Source of the DNA: Paraspadella gotoi
Lineage: Eukaryota; Chaetognatha
NCBI GenBank assembly: GCA_051294375.1
Contig: CM119271.1
Span: 4,181,398 to 4,245,397, forward strand
DNA length: 64,000 nt
Direction: 5' to 3'
Both the position numbers and the translations under genes were made by a program. The number at the start of each line of letters is the position of its first letter. Position 1 is the first letter of the stretch. Of this stretch, positions 1-11,619 are shown in pieces. Below the pieces are notes generated by a model. The model had not been told where the DNA came from and did not search any database. It was given only the letters and a program-made list of their open reading frames with translations.

Positions 1-348
1 AGTAACGAGTTTGCGATTAGGAAAAGAATCGATGGAATAAAGTTGAAATAAAGTTTGGATGAATAAATATCGTTTTAGAGATTTATTAACGGGAAAGTCG
101 TAACATTGAAGACGCATTTTTAAAAAAAATTAAAACGTCAAGTTTTTTATATCGCCTCATAGAACGCCATTGCTTCACCCCAAGCCCCAGTGACTGTGAA
201 ACGCACTCTGTCCCAAAACCCTTACTCTCCCCCCGCTCAAATGAAACGAGTAAACGACCGCGCTTTCTGTGAAAACTGGTCCGACCATTTCACGCGGTCT
301 ATTTTAGAAAGTTGCGCGCGAGAGGGAGAGGGGCGTGAGAAAAATAGA
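1..348. other. Unique AT-rich DNA, no gene seen
   Basis: No splice-flanked open frame or repeat is visible. The segment leads into a (GA)n tract. Confidence 0.5.
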
Positions 349-604
349 GAGAGAGAGAGAGAGANNNNNNNNNNNNNNNNNNNNNNNNNNNNNNNNNNNN
401 NNNNNNNNNNNNNNNNNNNNNNNNNNNNNNNNNNNNNNNNNNNNNNNNNNNNNNNNNNNNNNNNNNNNNNNNNNNNNNNNNNNNNNNNNNNNNNNNNNNN
501 NNNNNNNNNNNNNNNNNNNNNNNNNNNNNNNNNNNNNNNNNNNNNNNNNNNNNNNNNNNNNNNNNNNNNNNNNNNNNNNNNNNNNNNNNNNNGAGAGAGA
601 GAGA
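349..604. repeat. (GA)n microsatellite containing an assembly gap
   Basis: Pure GA runs sit on both sides of a run of N at 365-592, so the gap lies inside the microsatellite. Open frames crossing it are repeat artefacts. A short (GAC)n/(AAC)n stretch follows at about 607-630. Confidence 0.9.
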
Positions 605-1486
605 AAACAACGACGACGACGACAACGACTAAAAACGGCGCCAGCGAAGAAATAAAAACTCGAAAATGAAATTCGTCTCTTAGAGAGAAAAAAAAAGTGT
701 GAAAAGCGCGTGACTCGTGACCATCCCAAATTGCTCCAGTTTTTTTTTCTTTTTCTTTTCTTTTTCTTTTCAAAGTTATGTTTACTCGAATGAAGAAGGC
801 GAGGGCTACTGAGTGAATGGCAAGGAATAGGAGTGAGAGAGAGAGAGAGAGATAATGTGAAAGAGTGACAAATATTTTAATCGACTGATTTATCTTCATT
901 TTTCTCTTTATTTCAATTTCAATACATTTTCAAGTTTCACAAATTCATTCTGTTCGCGCCTCTCACCCTTTTTCTTTTTCATCTCACGTCTCCAATCACT
1001 TTTTTTTGTGGCTTTTTTATAATTTTCAAGTTAGGTGCTTTTTTTTTCTTTTTCTTTCTTCTCTCTTCGCGCTATTCATTTCCGCTCCTCCGATTTCACG
1101 TCGAGAATTAAAAAAAAAAAAGAATCTCCGGGGAACGAAAGCGGCCTTTGGTCGGAAACCACTTTTCGGGTCCTTTTGACCCTTTTTGACCCTTTTTGAC
1201 AACTCGACACTCTAAGGGTTTTTGCCATCAAAGAGTCTCTCTCTTCTCTTGACATTCGATCCTCGACCGAAACGACTCGACTCTTTTCCTTCATTCGTTT
1301 TTGCCTTTTGTTTCTCGAATTATTTAAGAGACTCGAGAGATGGCGCTTTCAAGGAGAACTAAATTTTGAAACAGATGAACACTCCTGCAGCAATTTTTTT
1401 TTTCGTTTGAAAATCATCATTTACAGATAGGTTTCACCAAATGGAACAACGTTTATATTTTACGTATTTTTTGTTGTTTAATATTT
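605..1486. other. Intergenic, nothing convincing
   Basis: Holds a short (GA)n at 835-852, T-rich stretches and a small tandem of TTTTTGACCC near 1170-1200. I see no supported gene. Confidence 0.5.
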
Positions 1487-2046
1487 CTCTTCTTCATTTC
1501 TCTCTCCCCATTTTCCGCTCTCCCTTTTCCTTCCCTCCTCCCTTCCTTTCTCTCCCTTTCCTCCTTTTTCTCGCTTCCTCCCATTTCTTCTTCCTTCCTC
1601 TCCCTTTCCTCCTTTTTCTCGCTTCCTCCCATTTCTTCTTCATTCCTCCCTTTTCTCGCTTCATCCCTTTCCTCTCCTTGTTTCCATTTTTCTCCCTTCC
1701 CTCCTCCATTTCTCCCTCTCCCTTTCCTCCTTTTTCTCGCTTCCTCCCCCTTCCTCTCCGTTTCCTGCCTTTTCTCGCTTCCTCCCCTTTCCTCTTCTTT
1801 CCTCCCTTTCCTCTCCTTTATTCCCTTTTGCTCCCTTCCCTCCTCCATTCCTCCCTCTCCCTTTCCTCCTTTTTCTCGCTTCCTCCCTTTCCTCTCCTTT
1901 TATCATTTTTTCCTTCTTCCTCCCTTCCCTCCTCCATTCCTCCCTCTTCCTTTCCTCCCTTTCCTCGCTTCCTACCCCTTTTCCTCCTCCATTCCCATCT
2001 CTCTCTTTCCTCGCTTCCTCCCCTTTTCTCTCCTTTCCTCCCTCCA
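1487..2046 (+). repeat. Long pure polypyrimidine tract built from CTTTCCTCC-type units
   Basis: About 560 bases of nearly uninterrupted C and T. Imperfect units combine CTCCCTTTCCTCC with TTTTTCTCGCTTCCTCCC. A 217-residue Ser/Pro/Leu/Phe frame (1441-2094) and its Glu/Arg/Lys antisense frames are by-products of this composition. Mirror-like pyrimidine tracts of this length can in principle adopt triplex DNA. Confidence 0.9.
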
Positions 2047-2812
2047 GAGAGGCGTCGCCTTTTAAGGGATTTTATGGTGCAGAGACGAAAATAACGAATG
2101 ATGGATTGCTGCTCTTGGCTTCGTCCTTCGGCTGACATCAATTATGGGTCGATATTCCGACCATTTTCTCTTTTTTTTTTTCTCTCTGCTTTGGTTTTTT
2201 TTTTTTTTCTTCTTTTTTTACATTTTTTTTAAGATTATCGTTTATTTTCGTTTTAACCCTAAATTTGTCTTGGAGACAATCTCAGTAAACGTTTGAGCCA
2301 GAGAACTAACTTATCTTCTCGATTGATCACGTGACTCCAAAAGTATGAAATATATGCGTAACAAACGTCCTAAGGCTGATCGCTTATTCGCAAATCAACC
2401 AAGTATTACACGAAATATCNNNNNNNNNNNNNNNNNNNNNNNNNNNNNNNNNNNNNNNNNNNNNNNNNNNNNNNNNNNNNNNNNNNNNNNNNNNNNNNNN
2501 NNNNNNNNNNNNNNNNNNNNNNNNNNNNNNNNNNNNNNNNNNNNNNNNAATCAACCAAGTATTACACGAAATATCCTGCATATACCCTAACACGTGACTG
2601 TAGTTCTGGTCGCGTCACTAATCAAGTATGAAACACGTGAGCGAAAATCATTTACCATGCGTACTAGTCGGACAACTTTTGACTATTGACTATTGACTAT
2701 TGACTCAGTATTTCACGAGTTTTTCCGCATCGAAATTTGTCAAAAGCCCCCAATGCCAATTGGTCGTCCAAGTCGATCCTCGCCATTGACCGAAAGTTTG
2801 CTTAGAAAAAAA
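2047..2812. other. Intergenic DNA with a gap flanked by a direct repeat
   Basis: Gap 2420-2548. The same sequence of about 26 bases, starting AATCAACCAAGTATTACACG, lies directly before (2394-2419) and after (2549-2574) the Ns. A 9-base tandem (TTGACTATT-like, about four copies) lies near 2670-2705. No gene seen. Confidence 0.6.
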
Positions 2813-2837
2813 AACAAGAACGGAAATTCAAATGTGT

Positions 2838-3081
2838 GTTGCGCCGAAGTGATTTTCTTAGCCCGTCTTTTATTCTTTATAGTTTTATGATTTCCTGACG
2901 GCGGCGCTAGCAGTCACTTAGATTTCAGGTGTTTTCCTGTCTTAACAAATGAGCAACCGACCATAGGCGAGTTATGAGCATTTAAGTAAGTACGACAGAC
3001 ATTTAAGTGCGACAGACCGACAGACAGAGATACCGACCGACCGACCGAAAAGTGTCTTATAAAGTTGCTCCGCGAGCACTC
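2838..3081 (+). mobile_element. Dispersed GTTGCGCCG element, copy 1 (internally deleted)
   Basis: Begins GTTGCGCCGAAGTGA and is preceded by the flank CAAGAACGG...ATTC, which the other copies also carry. It lacks the (TGACATGAC)n part, then has the conserved core GATTTCCTGACGGCGGCGC, the CTTAACAAATGAGCAACC block, a (GACC/GACA)n stretch, and the terminal GTTGCTCCGCGAGCACTC. The second half of the terminal palindrome is lost. No protein is encoded. Confidence 0.75.
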
Positions 3082-3636
3082 TTGGCCTTGACCCTAAAAG
3101 AAACGACATTGACTAATGGCTGAGCTCCAAAACCGCAAAACAATTACCCAAACATCACCGCCTNNNNNNNNNNNNNNNNNNNNNNNNNNNNNNNNNNNNN
3201 NNNNNNNNNNNNNNNNNNNNNNNNNNNNNNNNNNNNNNNNNNNNNNNNNNNNNNNNNNNNNNNNNNNNNNNNNNNNNNNNNNNNNNNNNNNNNNNNNNNN
3301 NNNNNNNNNNNNNNNNNNNNNNNNNNNNNNNNNNNNNNNNNNNNNNNNNNNNNNNNNNNNNNNNNNNNNNNNNNNNNNNNNNNNNNNNNNNNNNNNNNNN
3401 NNNNNNNTTTTTTTTTGCGGTTTCTTTCATCGTTATTGCTTAACGTTGCTCTCTCTGTCTGTCTCTCTCCCTATCTTCTTTTTTTCTTTCCCTTTCTTAT
3501 CTCTTCAGAGTTTTCCTTCTGACTCCTCATCTTTTCTGGAGCAACGACATTCATGAATTCCCGACTTTCCGATCTCTCGTCTCATATCTCTGACTTTCTC
3601 TCTGTCCCTCTCTCTCTCTCTCTCTCTGTCTTTTTA
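3082..3636. other. Assembly gap and pyrimidine-rich DNA
   Basis: Gap 3164-3407, followed by T/C-rich DNA and a short (CT)n at about 3600-3628. No gene seen. Confidence 0.6.
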
Positions 3637-4031
3637 GTTGCGCCGCGAGTACTCGCTCAGCAACTCTATAAGTCTATTTTCGGTCGGTCGGTTGGTCTGT
3701 TAGTCGGTGCATTGATCGGTTGATCCGTCAGTAGGTTGGTATCTCTCTCCGTTGGTCTGTCCCACTTACGTTAAAAATGCATATAGTTTGCTTGTTGTTG
3801 TTTACTAATTTGTTAAGACAGGAAAAAACCTCAAATCTAAGTGACTACTAGCGCCGCCTTCAGGAAATCCTAAAAGAAATAAAAGACATAATTCCGATGC
3901 AGTGCGTGTCATAAATACACAGGCTACGAAAGTTATTGTAGTCATGTAGTCATGTCATGTTGCGTCATGTTATGTCACATCATGTCATGTCACAAAAAAT
4001 ACACGTGATGAGGCAGTCACTGTGGCGCAAC
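3637..4031 (-). mobile_element. Dispersed GTTGCGCCGC element, copy 2 (near full length)
   Basis: Reads in reverse relative to copy 1. It starts with the palindromic end GTTGCGCCGCGAGTACTCGC...AGCAAC. Then follow a (GGTC)n stretch, the AAAAACCTCAAATCTAAGTG block, the core GCGCCGCCTTCAGGAAATCC, an (ATGTC)n-like stretch at about 3940-4000, and the end GTGGCGCAAC. The ends are a 10-bp inverted pair with one mismatch in this copy. The sequence after the end (CCGTTCTTGTT) is shared with other copies, so the true boundary may lie about 20 bp further out. Confidence 0.85.
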
Positions 4032-4040
4032 ATATTTGAA

Positions 4041-4125
4041 TTACCGTTCTTGTTTTCTTTCTTTCTTTTTTTCGTTCTTTTTTCCTTTTTTTCTTTTTCT
4101 TTATTTCTTTCTTTTTTCTCTTTCT

Positions 4126-4166
<41 letters not shown>

Positions 4167-4200
4167 TCCCTTTTTTTATCTCTCCTCGTTTCTGTTTTCA
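4041..4200 (+). repeat. T/C-rich tract with (CT)n
   Basis: TTTC/TTTTC runs followed by a (CT)n run at about 4131-4163. The Phe/Ser/Leu frames across it are not genes. Confidence 0.85.
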
Positions 4201-4456
4201 GCTTTTCTCCGCCTCATACATTTTCTTTTTCTAACTTTTTTATTCTCTTTACCCTTTTTCTTTTCTCCCACGTTGCCATTTTGTTTTGGCCCTCTGTCCC
4301 CCTCTGTTACTTCTGCGGTTTCTTAGAAAAACAAAAGAACTCGTTTAAGAATAAGCTGACAATTTCTGCACAAGCAATAGTTCAAATAAGATCCCAATCA
4401 TCTGTCAATCTGATTGGTAATGCAAGCAATAAAGCAAAATATTGAGAATAAGCGTC

Positions 4457-4459
4457 ATT

Positions 4460-4543
<84 letters not shown>

Positions 4544-4544
4544 T
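4457..4544 (+). repeat. (CTTT)n tetranucleotide microsatellite
   Basis: About 21 perfect CTTT units. On the minus strand it would sit in the intron just after the exon-like segment 4573-4637. Confidence 0.95.
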
Positions 4545-4572
4545 TTTTTACTTCCATCGTCTTTAAACTTAC

Positions 4573-4637
4573 TTTCGTGAAAGACCACCAAGGCTTCTTC
4601 AGATACCAGTAGGTACACAGCGCTGGTTGCGCCCAAC
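4573..4637 (-). CDS. Candidate internal exon, 65 nt, product unknown
   Basis: On the minus strand a T-run ending in CAG is followed by 65 bases and then GTAAGT at 4572-4567, so both splice signals fit the consensus. Two frames are open: one gives LGATSAVYLLVSEEALVVFHE, 20-odd hydrophobic residues, the other WAQPALCTYWYLKKPWW and so on. The second frame is phase-compatible with the exon-like segment 7471-7570 (one carried base), so both could belong to one minus-strand gene with an intron of about 2.8 kb. No protein family is recognised. A chance match to splice signals is possible. Confidence 0.3.
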
Positions 4638-4805
4638 CTGAAAAAAAAATGAAACAAAAAAGAAAATATATATAGTAATTTTAATAAGATATAGATGAAT
4701 TATAATTTTTAAAATTACATAGACCCTCTTGAATGTTGTTCTTTAATCTTTTCACTTCCATGTATCTAAATTTTTCTTTGCCTTAAGAATTTCGAAGTGA
4801 CTTTA

Positions 4806-4931
4806 TTATCAAAACAGAATGGATCAAAATTTATCAAAATTATCAATATTTATCAATATTATCAAAACAGAATGGATCAAAATTTATCAAAATTATCAAT
4901 ATTTATCAATATTATCAAAACAGAATGGATA
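4806..4931. repeat. 53-bp tandem repeat, about 2.3 copies
   Basis: AAAACAGAATGGATCAAAAT recurs at 4811, 4864 and (start only) 4917, a period of 53 bp. The copies are nearly identical, which points to a recent duplication. Confidence 0.85.
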
Positions 4932-5628
<697 letters not shown>

Positions 5629-5829
5629 CCTCCCTCTCTCCCTCCCTTTCCCCCTCTCTCCTCTCGTAACTTATCCAATTCAGTTTTCGAGTCGCGAAAT
5701 CTGACCTCGAGGCGATGACCTCTTTTGAACTCACCTCGCCTTCCGCCTTACCTTTTCCCTTCTCGTCTAACATCTCGATTTCGCGTCGAATCGATCTTAG
5801 TGATTCGACTCGACGACTCACCCTGAATA

Positions 5830-6190
5830 TTTTAAAGCGCCTTATTTCCCCAAAACGCGCCGTTTCGTCTTAAATTCAGAATTCAATTAAATTTTAGGTT
5901 TTAAAAATTATGTTACTGGACGGAATAGGTTAAGAATTAGGGTTAAGAATAAGGGGTTTAGCTTTAGGGTTAGAAACTTAGTTTGTATCCAACATAGGGC
6001 TTGGAGTTAGGGGTAAAGATTAAGAAAAAGAGCTTGAGGTTAGAGTTAAAGATTAAATTAGGGTTGGGAAATGGGTCTTAAGATAAAAAGGATTAGGGTT
6101 AAATATTAAGGTTAAAATTAAGTTCAGGGATTTAGGAACAGAAAAGGGGCGCTTTTGGTAAAAAAGGAGCCATTTTAAAGGGCAGAATCA
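5830..6190 (+). repeat. Dispersed repeat rich in degenerate TTAGGG/GGGTTA words
   Basis: Many scattered forms such as AATTAGGGTTAAG, TTTAGGGTTAG and GGAGTTAGGGGTAAAG lie between AAGCGCCTTATTTCCCC on one side and GGGGCGCTTTTGG on the other. Similar segments occur at 10560-10770 (complementary) and 13850-14040. The words are not a regular tandem, so this is not a telomere. It looks like an old interspersed repeat family. Confidence 0.5.
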
Positions 6191-6239
6191 CAGAATGATC
6201 AACCTTATTTTACAACCGCACCTATTTTCCATCTTTCGT

Positions 6240-6645
6240 TAGTTCTCGTATTTTTTTATTTTCTCTTCTTTTTTTCTTTCCTTTTTTCTTTTACTTTCTT
6301 TCTTTTCTCCTTCCACCATCTTTAAATTTTTCTCTTCTTCCTCCCTCCCCTTTTAATTCCCTCAATACTATCCCTTCCTCTTCTCTGAAGTCCTTCCTTT
6401 ACTCCTTCCCTTCCTTTCTTCCTTTCTTCCCTCTACCTTTTAATTTTTTTTCTTCTTTTCTTCTCTCTCTTCTCCCTTCCTTTCCTACTTCCTTTCCCTT
6501 CCTCCTTTCTTCCTCTCTCCCATCTTCCCTCCTCCTTTTTTTACTTACCTACTCCCTCTCTCCCTTCCTCCTTTCTTCCTCTCTCCCATCTTCCCTCCTC
6601 CCTTTTTTACTTCCCTACTCCCTCTCTCTCTTCCTCCTCTGGTCA
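6240..6645 (+). repeat. Pyrimidine-rich tract with a 66-bp tandem duplication
   Basis: C/T-rich throughout. The block starting CCTCCTTTCTTCCTCTCTCC occurs at 6501 and again at 6567, a 66-bp period. Confidence 0.75.
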
Positions 6646-6699
6646 AATCAACCGCTAGAGAAAATGCACGAAACGATGAAGCGAATCCGAGGAGGAAAC

Positions 6700-6850
6700 T
6701 GACATCTGAGTCGACGATGGCATCTAAGCCAATGATGACATCCAAGCCGATGATGACATCCAAGCCGACGATGGCATTTAAGCCAACGATGGAGTCCAAG
6801 CCGACAATGGCATGTAAGCCGACGAAGGCATCCTAGCTGACGAGGGCATT
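6700..6850 (+). repeat. 18-bp minisatellite, about eight diverged copies
   Basis: The unit is GATGACATCCAAGCCGAT-like. Because 18 is a multiple of 3 the array stays open: the plus strand gives repeats like MTSKPM, MTSKPT, MAFKPT and MESKPT, and the minus strand gives IVGLDA-like hexapeptides. A stop follows on the plus strand and (CGA)n lies next to it. I see no sign that it is translated. Confidence 0.8.
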
Positions 6851-6894
6851 GCGCTTTCATAACTGCATCGGAGTGGATCACCGAAAATCTCAAC

Positions 6895-6980
<86 letters not shown>
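6895..6980 (+). repeat. (CGA)n trinucleotide microsatellite
   Basis: About 28 perfect CGA units. They yield poly-Arg, poly-Ser or poly-Val/Asp frames on the two strands. Shorter (GAC)n stretches follow at about 7050-7080. Confidence 0.97.
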
Positions 6981-6981
<1 letters not shown>

Positions 6982-7470
6982 ATCACAGTTAATTTTCGGC
7001 GTCGTTATCTTTTCTGCATCGTTGGCCGGGGACGACTGATCGGGATAGACGACGAAGATGACGACGACGACGACGACGATGAAGTAAATAAAAAGAAAAT
7101 GAAGAAGAGAAAAAAAGATAACGATGACGGCGTTGAAGACGAGGAAGCCAAGCGTTGTTATTTTGTAGACGAATTTATGACTATGAACTATGAAGTGCGT
7201 TAAACTAAACAATTAAACAATTAACTTTTAAAAGAATCGTCGACTTGAACGCGCCTATAATATAATGAATGATAATGTAAATTGTAATAAATGCGACAAT
7301 AAAAAGATGACTTACGAAGATCTATTTCGATAACAAAAATTAAAAAATGAGAAAAAGCGGAGTAAACACGACAAGGACAACAACGACAACAACGACAACA
7401 CGGAAAAACCTTTCCCCCTTCCCTCCCCCAGCGAAACGTAAACAAAGGAACAAACTTATCTTTAACTTAC

Positions 7471-7570
7471 CCTCGTAGGGGAAGAGAAGGATTTTGGAGG
7501 GATACCCGACGTGGTCGAGGATCTTCTTGCAGCTCGTCCCTCGGTTCTCGTAATACCACAACTGTACCAT
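7471..7570 (-). CDS. Candidate exon, 100 nt, with start codon and 5' splice site; product unknown
   Basis: On the minus strand an ATG in good context (GAAGAAATGG) opens a frame of 33 codons that ends at GAG|G GTAAGT, with the donor at 7470-7465. Codons are balanced and unlike the surrounding simple repeats. The peptide begins MVQLWYYENRGTSCKKILDH and continues VGYPSKILLFPYE. The pattern xxMVxLYYE...KKI...VGYPSxxxL loosely recalls helix-turn-helix segments of IS3-like transposases, but this is only a visual resemblance. The frame also stays open upstream of the ATG, so an internal exon is possible. An exon-like segment at 4573-4637 is phase-compatible. Confidence 0.35.
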
Positions 7571-8480
7571 TTCTTCGGCAGTACGGAGAGAGAAAGGAAA
7601 GAGAATGAGAGAGAGAGGGAGAGGAAGAGGAGGGCGAGAGGAGAGTAGAAGGAGAGAAGAGAGTGCGAGAGAGAGGAAGAGGAGAGAGAGAGAGAGATGG
7701 GAGGAGAGGGGGAGGAGTGGGGGAGAGAAGGAGAGAGGAGAGAGAGAGAGTCGTAAACTGGTTTTACTCTAGTCCCGTTTTGTTTATCAGTCCGGGGGGA
7801 GGGGAGAAAAGGGAGAGGGGAGAAATGGGTGGGAATGTCCGCAGGAATTTAGGTAAGTAACGGGGTAAGTTTTGGGTCGAGTCTCTTTCGTTTTGGCCGA
7901 AGGTGAGGTTGAGATATTTGTCGTCGTTGTTATTATCTTCGATGATGAAGAGATGTTGGGGCGAATCCACGTCGGGGAATTATTTTTTCTGGAAAGAAAA
8001 AAGGAAAGAATAGGAAACTTTAATTTTAATGTAGAATTACATGAAAACTTTATGCCATGATAAGTTAACCTAAGAAAATGTCATTCGAAATACAAAGCGT
8101 AATGATTTATGTTAGGGCAGTGGGACACCATTAATCATAAAACTGCCAGAAAAGGAATTATGGAATTATGGGGGAGAGAATAGAGAGAAGAGAGAGAGAG
8201 AGAGAGAAGAGAGAGAGAAGAGAGAAGAGAGAGAGAGAGAGGAGAGGAGAGGAGAGAGAGAGTGAGGAAGGAGAGGAGAGAGGGGTGGAGGGTTTGAATT
8301 CTTAATGGAAAATGGAAGAATCTGTGAAAAGACGTGGGAGAGAGAGAGAGAGAGACGAGAGTAGAGAAAGAGTGAATGAGAGAAGAGAGAGAGAGAGGAG
8401 ATCAGAGAGAGAGAGAGACATAGAGAACGAGGAGAGAGAGGAGAGAGAGAGAGAGAGAAAGAGAGAGAAGTAAAAAAAGA
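7571..8480 (+). repeat. Interrupted (GA)n-rich region
   Basis: GA-rich stretches at 7590-7760 and 8170-8475 are separated by mixed DNA. Interruptions by G, T and AA suggest old arrays. Nothing gene-like is supported. Confidence 0.85.
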
Positions 8481-9059
8481 ACCGTTTAGTTGATTTTTAA
8501 TCCAGCTTAGAATTAACTTTTTAATCGATATTTATTTGGACAATTCTCATTCTGACATCAAAATTTAAATCTCAGCCAACTTTCTGAAATTTCCGATCGA
8601 CTTTAATTCTACTGAGATTGGTGATCAATGTCATCCAGACAAGGAGAGGTTGACACTTGGCACTTGGCAGGATGGACGGAAGAAATGAACCAGGTGAGTG
8701 AAGAAGCGACATAAACTGGGCGAAGTAAACAAGTGGGAACTACGGAAGGGACAAAGCGGGATTGAAAATCTGGGAAAACAAAGATCGAGAGCTTACCCTA
8801 TACTGAAGCGTTCTTTGGAAATACAAATCTGAGCTAAAGATAAAAAGTTTAAAGAGAAATTATTTTTGTTTTCGAATTGATTAATTAGGAATACAGTCGC
8901 TCGACGCGTTTGTTATCGCTACGAGATTAAAGATGGAAAAATGAAATACAAAAACTTTTTTTTTTCAAATATGGAATCGGAATCGGTTTGTGCTGGGGGG
9001 GGGGAAGATGAAAAGAGGAAACAAAAGGCGGTTGGGGGAAAGGCGAAAGAACAAATTAA
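8481..9059. other. Intergenic, nothing seen
   Basis: AT-rich unique sequence with no supported coding, RNA or repeat feature. Confidence 0.5.
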
Positions 9060-9071
9060 AGAGAGAACGAG

Positions 9072-9157
<86 letters not shown>

Positions 9158-9160
9158 CGA
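9060..9160 (+). repeat. (GAAA)n tetranucleotide microsatellite
   Basis: About 20 perfect GAAA units (9070-9153), followed by several hundred bases of degenerate A/G-rich DNA up to about 9460. Confidence 0.95.
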
Positions 9161-10559
9161 GCAAGAGAAAAATAAATGAATAAGAGAAAAAAAATAAGAT
9201 AGTAAGAAGAAAGAAAGAAACTAAAAAGAAAAAAGAAAGAAAGAAATAAAACAAAGAAAAAAAGAAGGGACGAAAAAACGTATTACAGAATGGAAGAAAT
9301 AATGAAGAGAGAAAGAATGAAGCCAAAAAAAAAAAAATATTTGAGAAATGGAAAGAAAAATGTGATGATAATTGTGAAGGGAGAACAAGAGAAGAGGAAG
9401 AGGAAGATGAGGAGGAAGAGGAGGAGGAAGTGAAATAAGAAGAGGAAAAGGCGGGAAAATTCAAGAGAAGAATCGATGAAAAAAAATTTAGATTCGTTTT
9501 TTATTTAAATTTATATTATTAATTTTTTTTTACGTCATTATAGAATCCAAAATCACATCGGTCCCGGAATTATTTTTTTCTACAATCGCCGAATGTCTTC
9601 TCAATTAATAAACGATTGTCCATTTGAAAATGATTCATTTTTGATTAATTTCCTTCACCGGACGAATCGTTAAGAGTCAGAACCTCGCGAGCGGAATTTT
9701 AACCAGAAAGTATATTGTATGAATAAATGTATAGTAAGGACGATCTTAAACTTTTTTTTACATTGTGATTGGATTGACAAAGACATCACACGATGTTCTT
9801 TGTGGAATCTCTCGATTTTTAGAGAGCGCAGAAATAGTTTATATTGCAACGTTAAACTTGCGGCATTACAATTTTTAAGTTATATTTATTACAAAACAAT
9901 ATATCATATCGCATTTTATTTGCTTAACTTACTGAAATATGCAAATTGATTTCGATTTTTTTTTTTCAAGGAAACTTCGCTAATTTTTGCTATTACCTTT
10001 TTTAACGGACTTGCTAAAGAAGAATATAGTATAAACTATATTAACTATATTAACTAAGATATCAATAGCCTTTTATGATAATCAAAACTAAAGTTTGTGT
10101 ATTGTTTATGGTTAAAGGTTTTCCCCCATCTTCTAGAAATTCTTAGTTTTTTTCTTGACTTTTCATTTTTCACTCATTTGAGTAGAGAATGGAATTCGTC
10201 ATCGAACCGAAAAAACTAGATGTTTTTTTCTCGAAGGGGTGGTGTTGGTAAAACAAGAAAAGGAAAGAAAAAAGAAAAGAGAAATAAAGAAAAAATATAA
10301 AGACATAAAAAGAAATAAAGAAAGACACAGAGAAACCAAAAGTAAGAAAGAAAAAGAAAAAGCAAGAAGGAAAGTGCAAATCAACATGTCATATATCTCG
10401 TATATAAAACGAAAAACAAACAAACGAAACGAAACGAAATCTCCGACAAGTGGCGAACCGATCCCGCCCCTTTGTCATCACGACATTCGTCGTCATTCCA
10501 TTCCTTCACCTCCAAATACATTTCCCTCCATTTTCCAAGATCTTTTTTTCCAAAGCAAC
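9161..10559. other. AT-rich intergenic DNA
   Basis: The first 300 bases are degenerate GAAA. The rest is AT-rich with a Lys/Arg-rich chance frame at 10239-10607. No gene supported. Confidence 0.5.
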
Positions 10560-10770
10560 CCCGTTTCGGTTTCTCAATTCCGAAATATAATTTCGATCTT
10601 ATTCTAATCTATAACCAAACGGATAACTCAATCCCTAATCTCAATTCCTAATCTTCATCCCTCACTGTAACCTAATCTTTAACCTTTAAACCTAAAAACT
10701 AATTTGATTTTAAATTTCAGATAAAATGGGGCGTTAAGGGAAAATAAGGCCGTTTTTCGGTTTCCGCATT
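10560..10770 (-). repeat. Dispersed repeat rich in degenerate CCCTAA words
   Basis: Repeated CAATCCCTAATCTC, CCTAATCTTC and TAACCTAATC forms end near GATAAAATGGGGCGTTAAGGG. This is the complementary orientation of the 5830-6190 element. Confidence 0.5.
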
Positions 10771-11017
10771 CTTATTCCTCCTCTTTCCTCCTCTTCGCTG
10801 TCCCCCCCTCGGACCCCCCCCCACGGGCGAGGACGCGAAATCTTTTATGGGTTCCAGTCTCTCTAGGATTTTTCCGCCCATATTTCATGGGGCCCATCTC
10901 TTGAACCGAGAAAAGGAGAGAGAGAGAGATAGAGACAGAGAGAAAAAAAAATCAAAGAGAAGAAATCCCATGACAACGTAGAGTCCCCTTCATTTCCATT
11001 TCCTTTTTAAATTCGAC

Positions 11018-11076
<59 letters not shown>

Positions 11077-11546
11077 ATGGCAGAATTTATTTTCTCCTCA
11101 TAATTCCTCTCTTCCCTCATTTCTTCCTACTTTCCGCCTCATGATTTAAATCGTCACCACGGAAGTCGACGCTGTTAAATGCCCGGAAAAGAGAGAGAGG
11201 GAGCAAGAGGCAAGGCATGGCGCAGCCGGCGCCGAAAAGAGACATGACGCCCGTTTGACATGGCGCGTGTCTAGACGAATTGTACATTCGACAAAGTGCC
11301 TCGCATCGCCGTGTCCGCAGGAGAGCTCGTGCTCGTTTAATCGTCGTGAAAGCGTCTCACAATCTCGCGACTGCCCGAACGATTTAGTTTGTGAAAATTT
11401 AACATGTGAAATGATGTCACGAACGCTAACTTAGTTTACTTCAACTCTGGTTTTTATATTTTTAGTCATTTCTTTATTAACGAGAGGGGGGGAAAAATTT
11501 AACATAACAAAAAGTTTTTTCCCGTTTTTTTTTCTTACGTTATCTC
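10771..11546. other. Mixed intergenic DNA with (CT)n and a CpG-rich stretch
   Basis: Includes (CT)n at about 11023-11073 and a GC-rich, CpG-containing stretch at about 11190-11370. No exon could be defined in that stretch. It might be a promoter or a decayed element, but nothing decides this. Confidence 0.4.
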
Positions 11547-11547
11547 T

Positions 11548-11619
<72 letters not shown>

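Noticed and set aside
1441-2094. 217-codon plus-strand ORF
   Set aside because: Entirely Ser/Pro/Leu/Phe from a polypyrimidine tract. No motif or coding signal.
4457-4544. CRISPR-like array
   Set aside because: Simple tetranucleotide repeat without spacers. No CRISPR array is present anywhere in the window.
5732-5825. Possible minus-strand exon ending at GAG|GTGAGT
   Set aside because: The upstream acceptor lacks a pyrimidine tract, and the phase from the 7471-7570 exon gives an immediate stop.
5900-6130. Telomere or interstitial telomeric array
   Set aside because: TTAGGG-like words are irregular and scattered, not a tandem.
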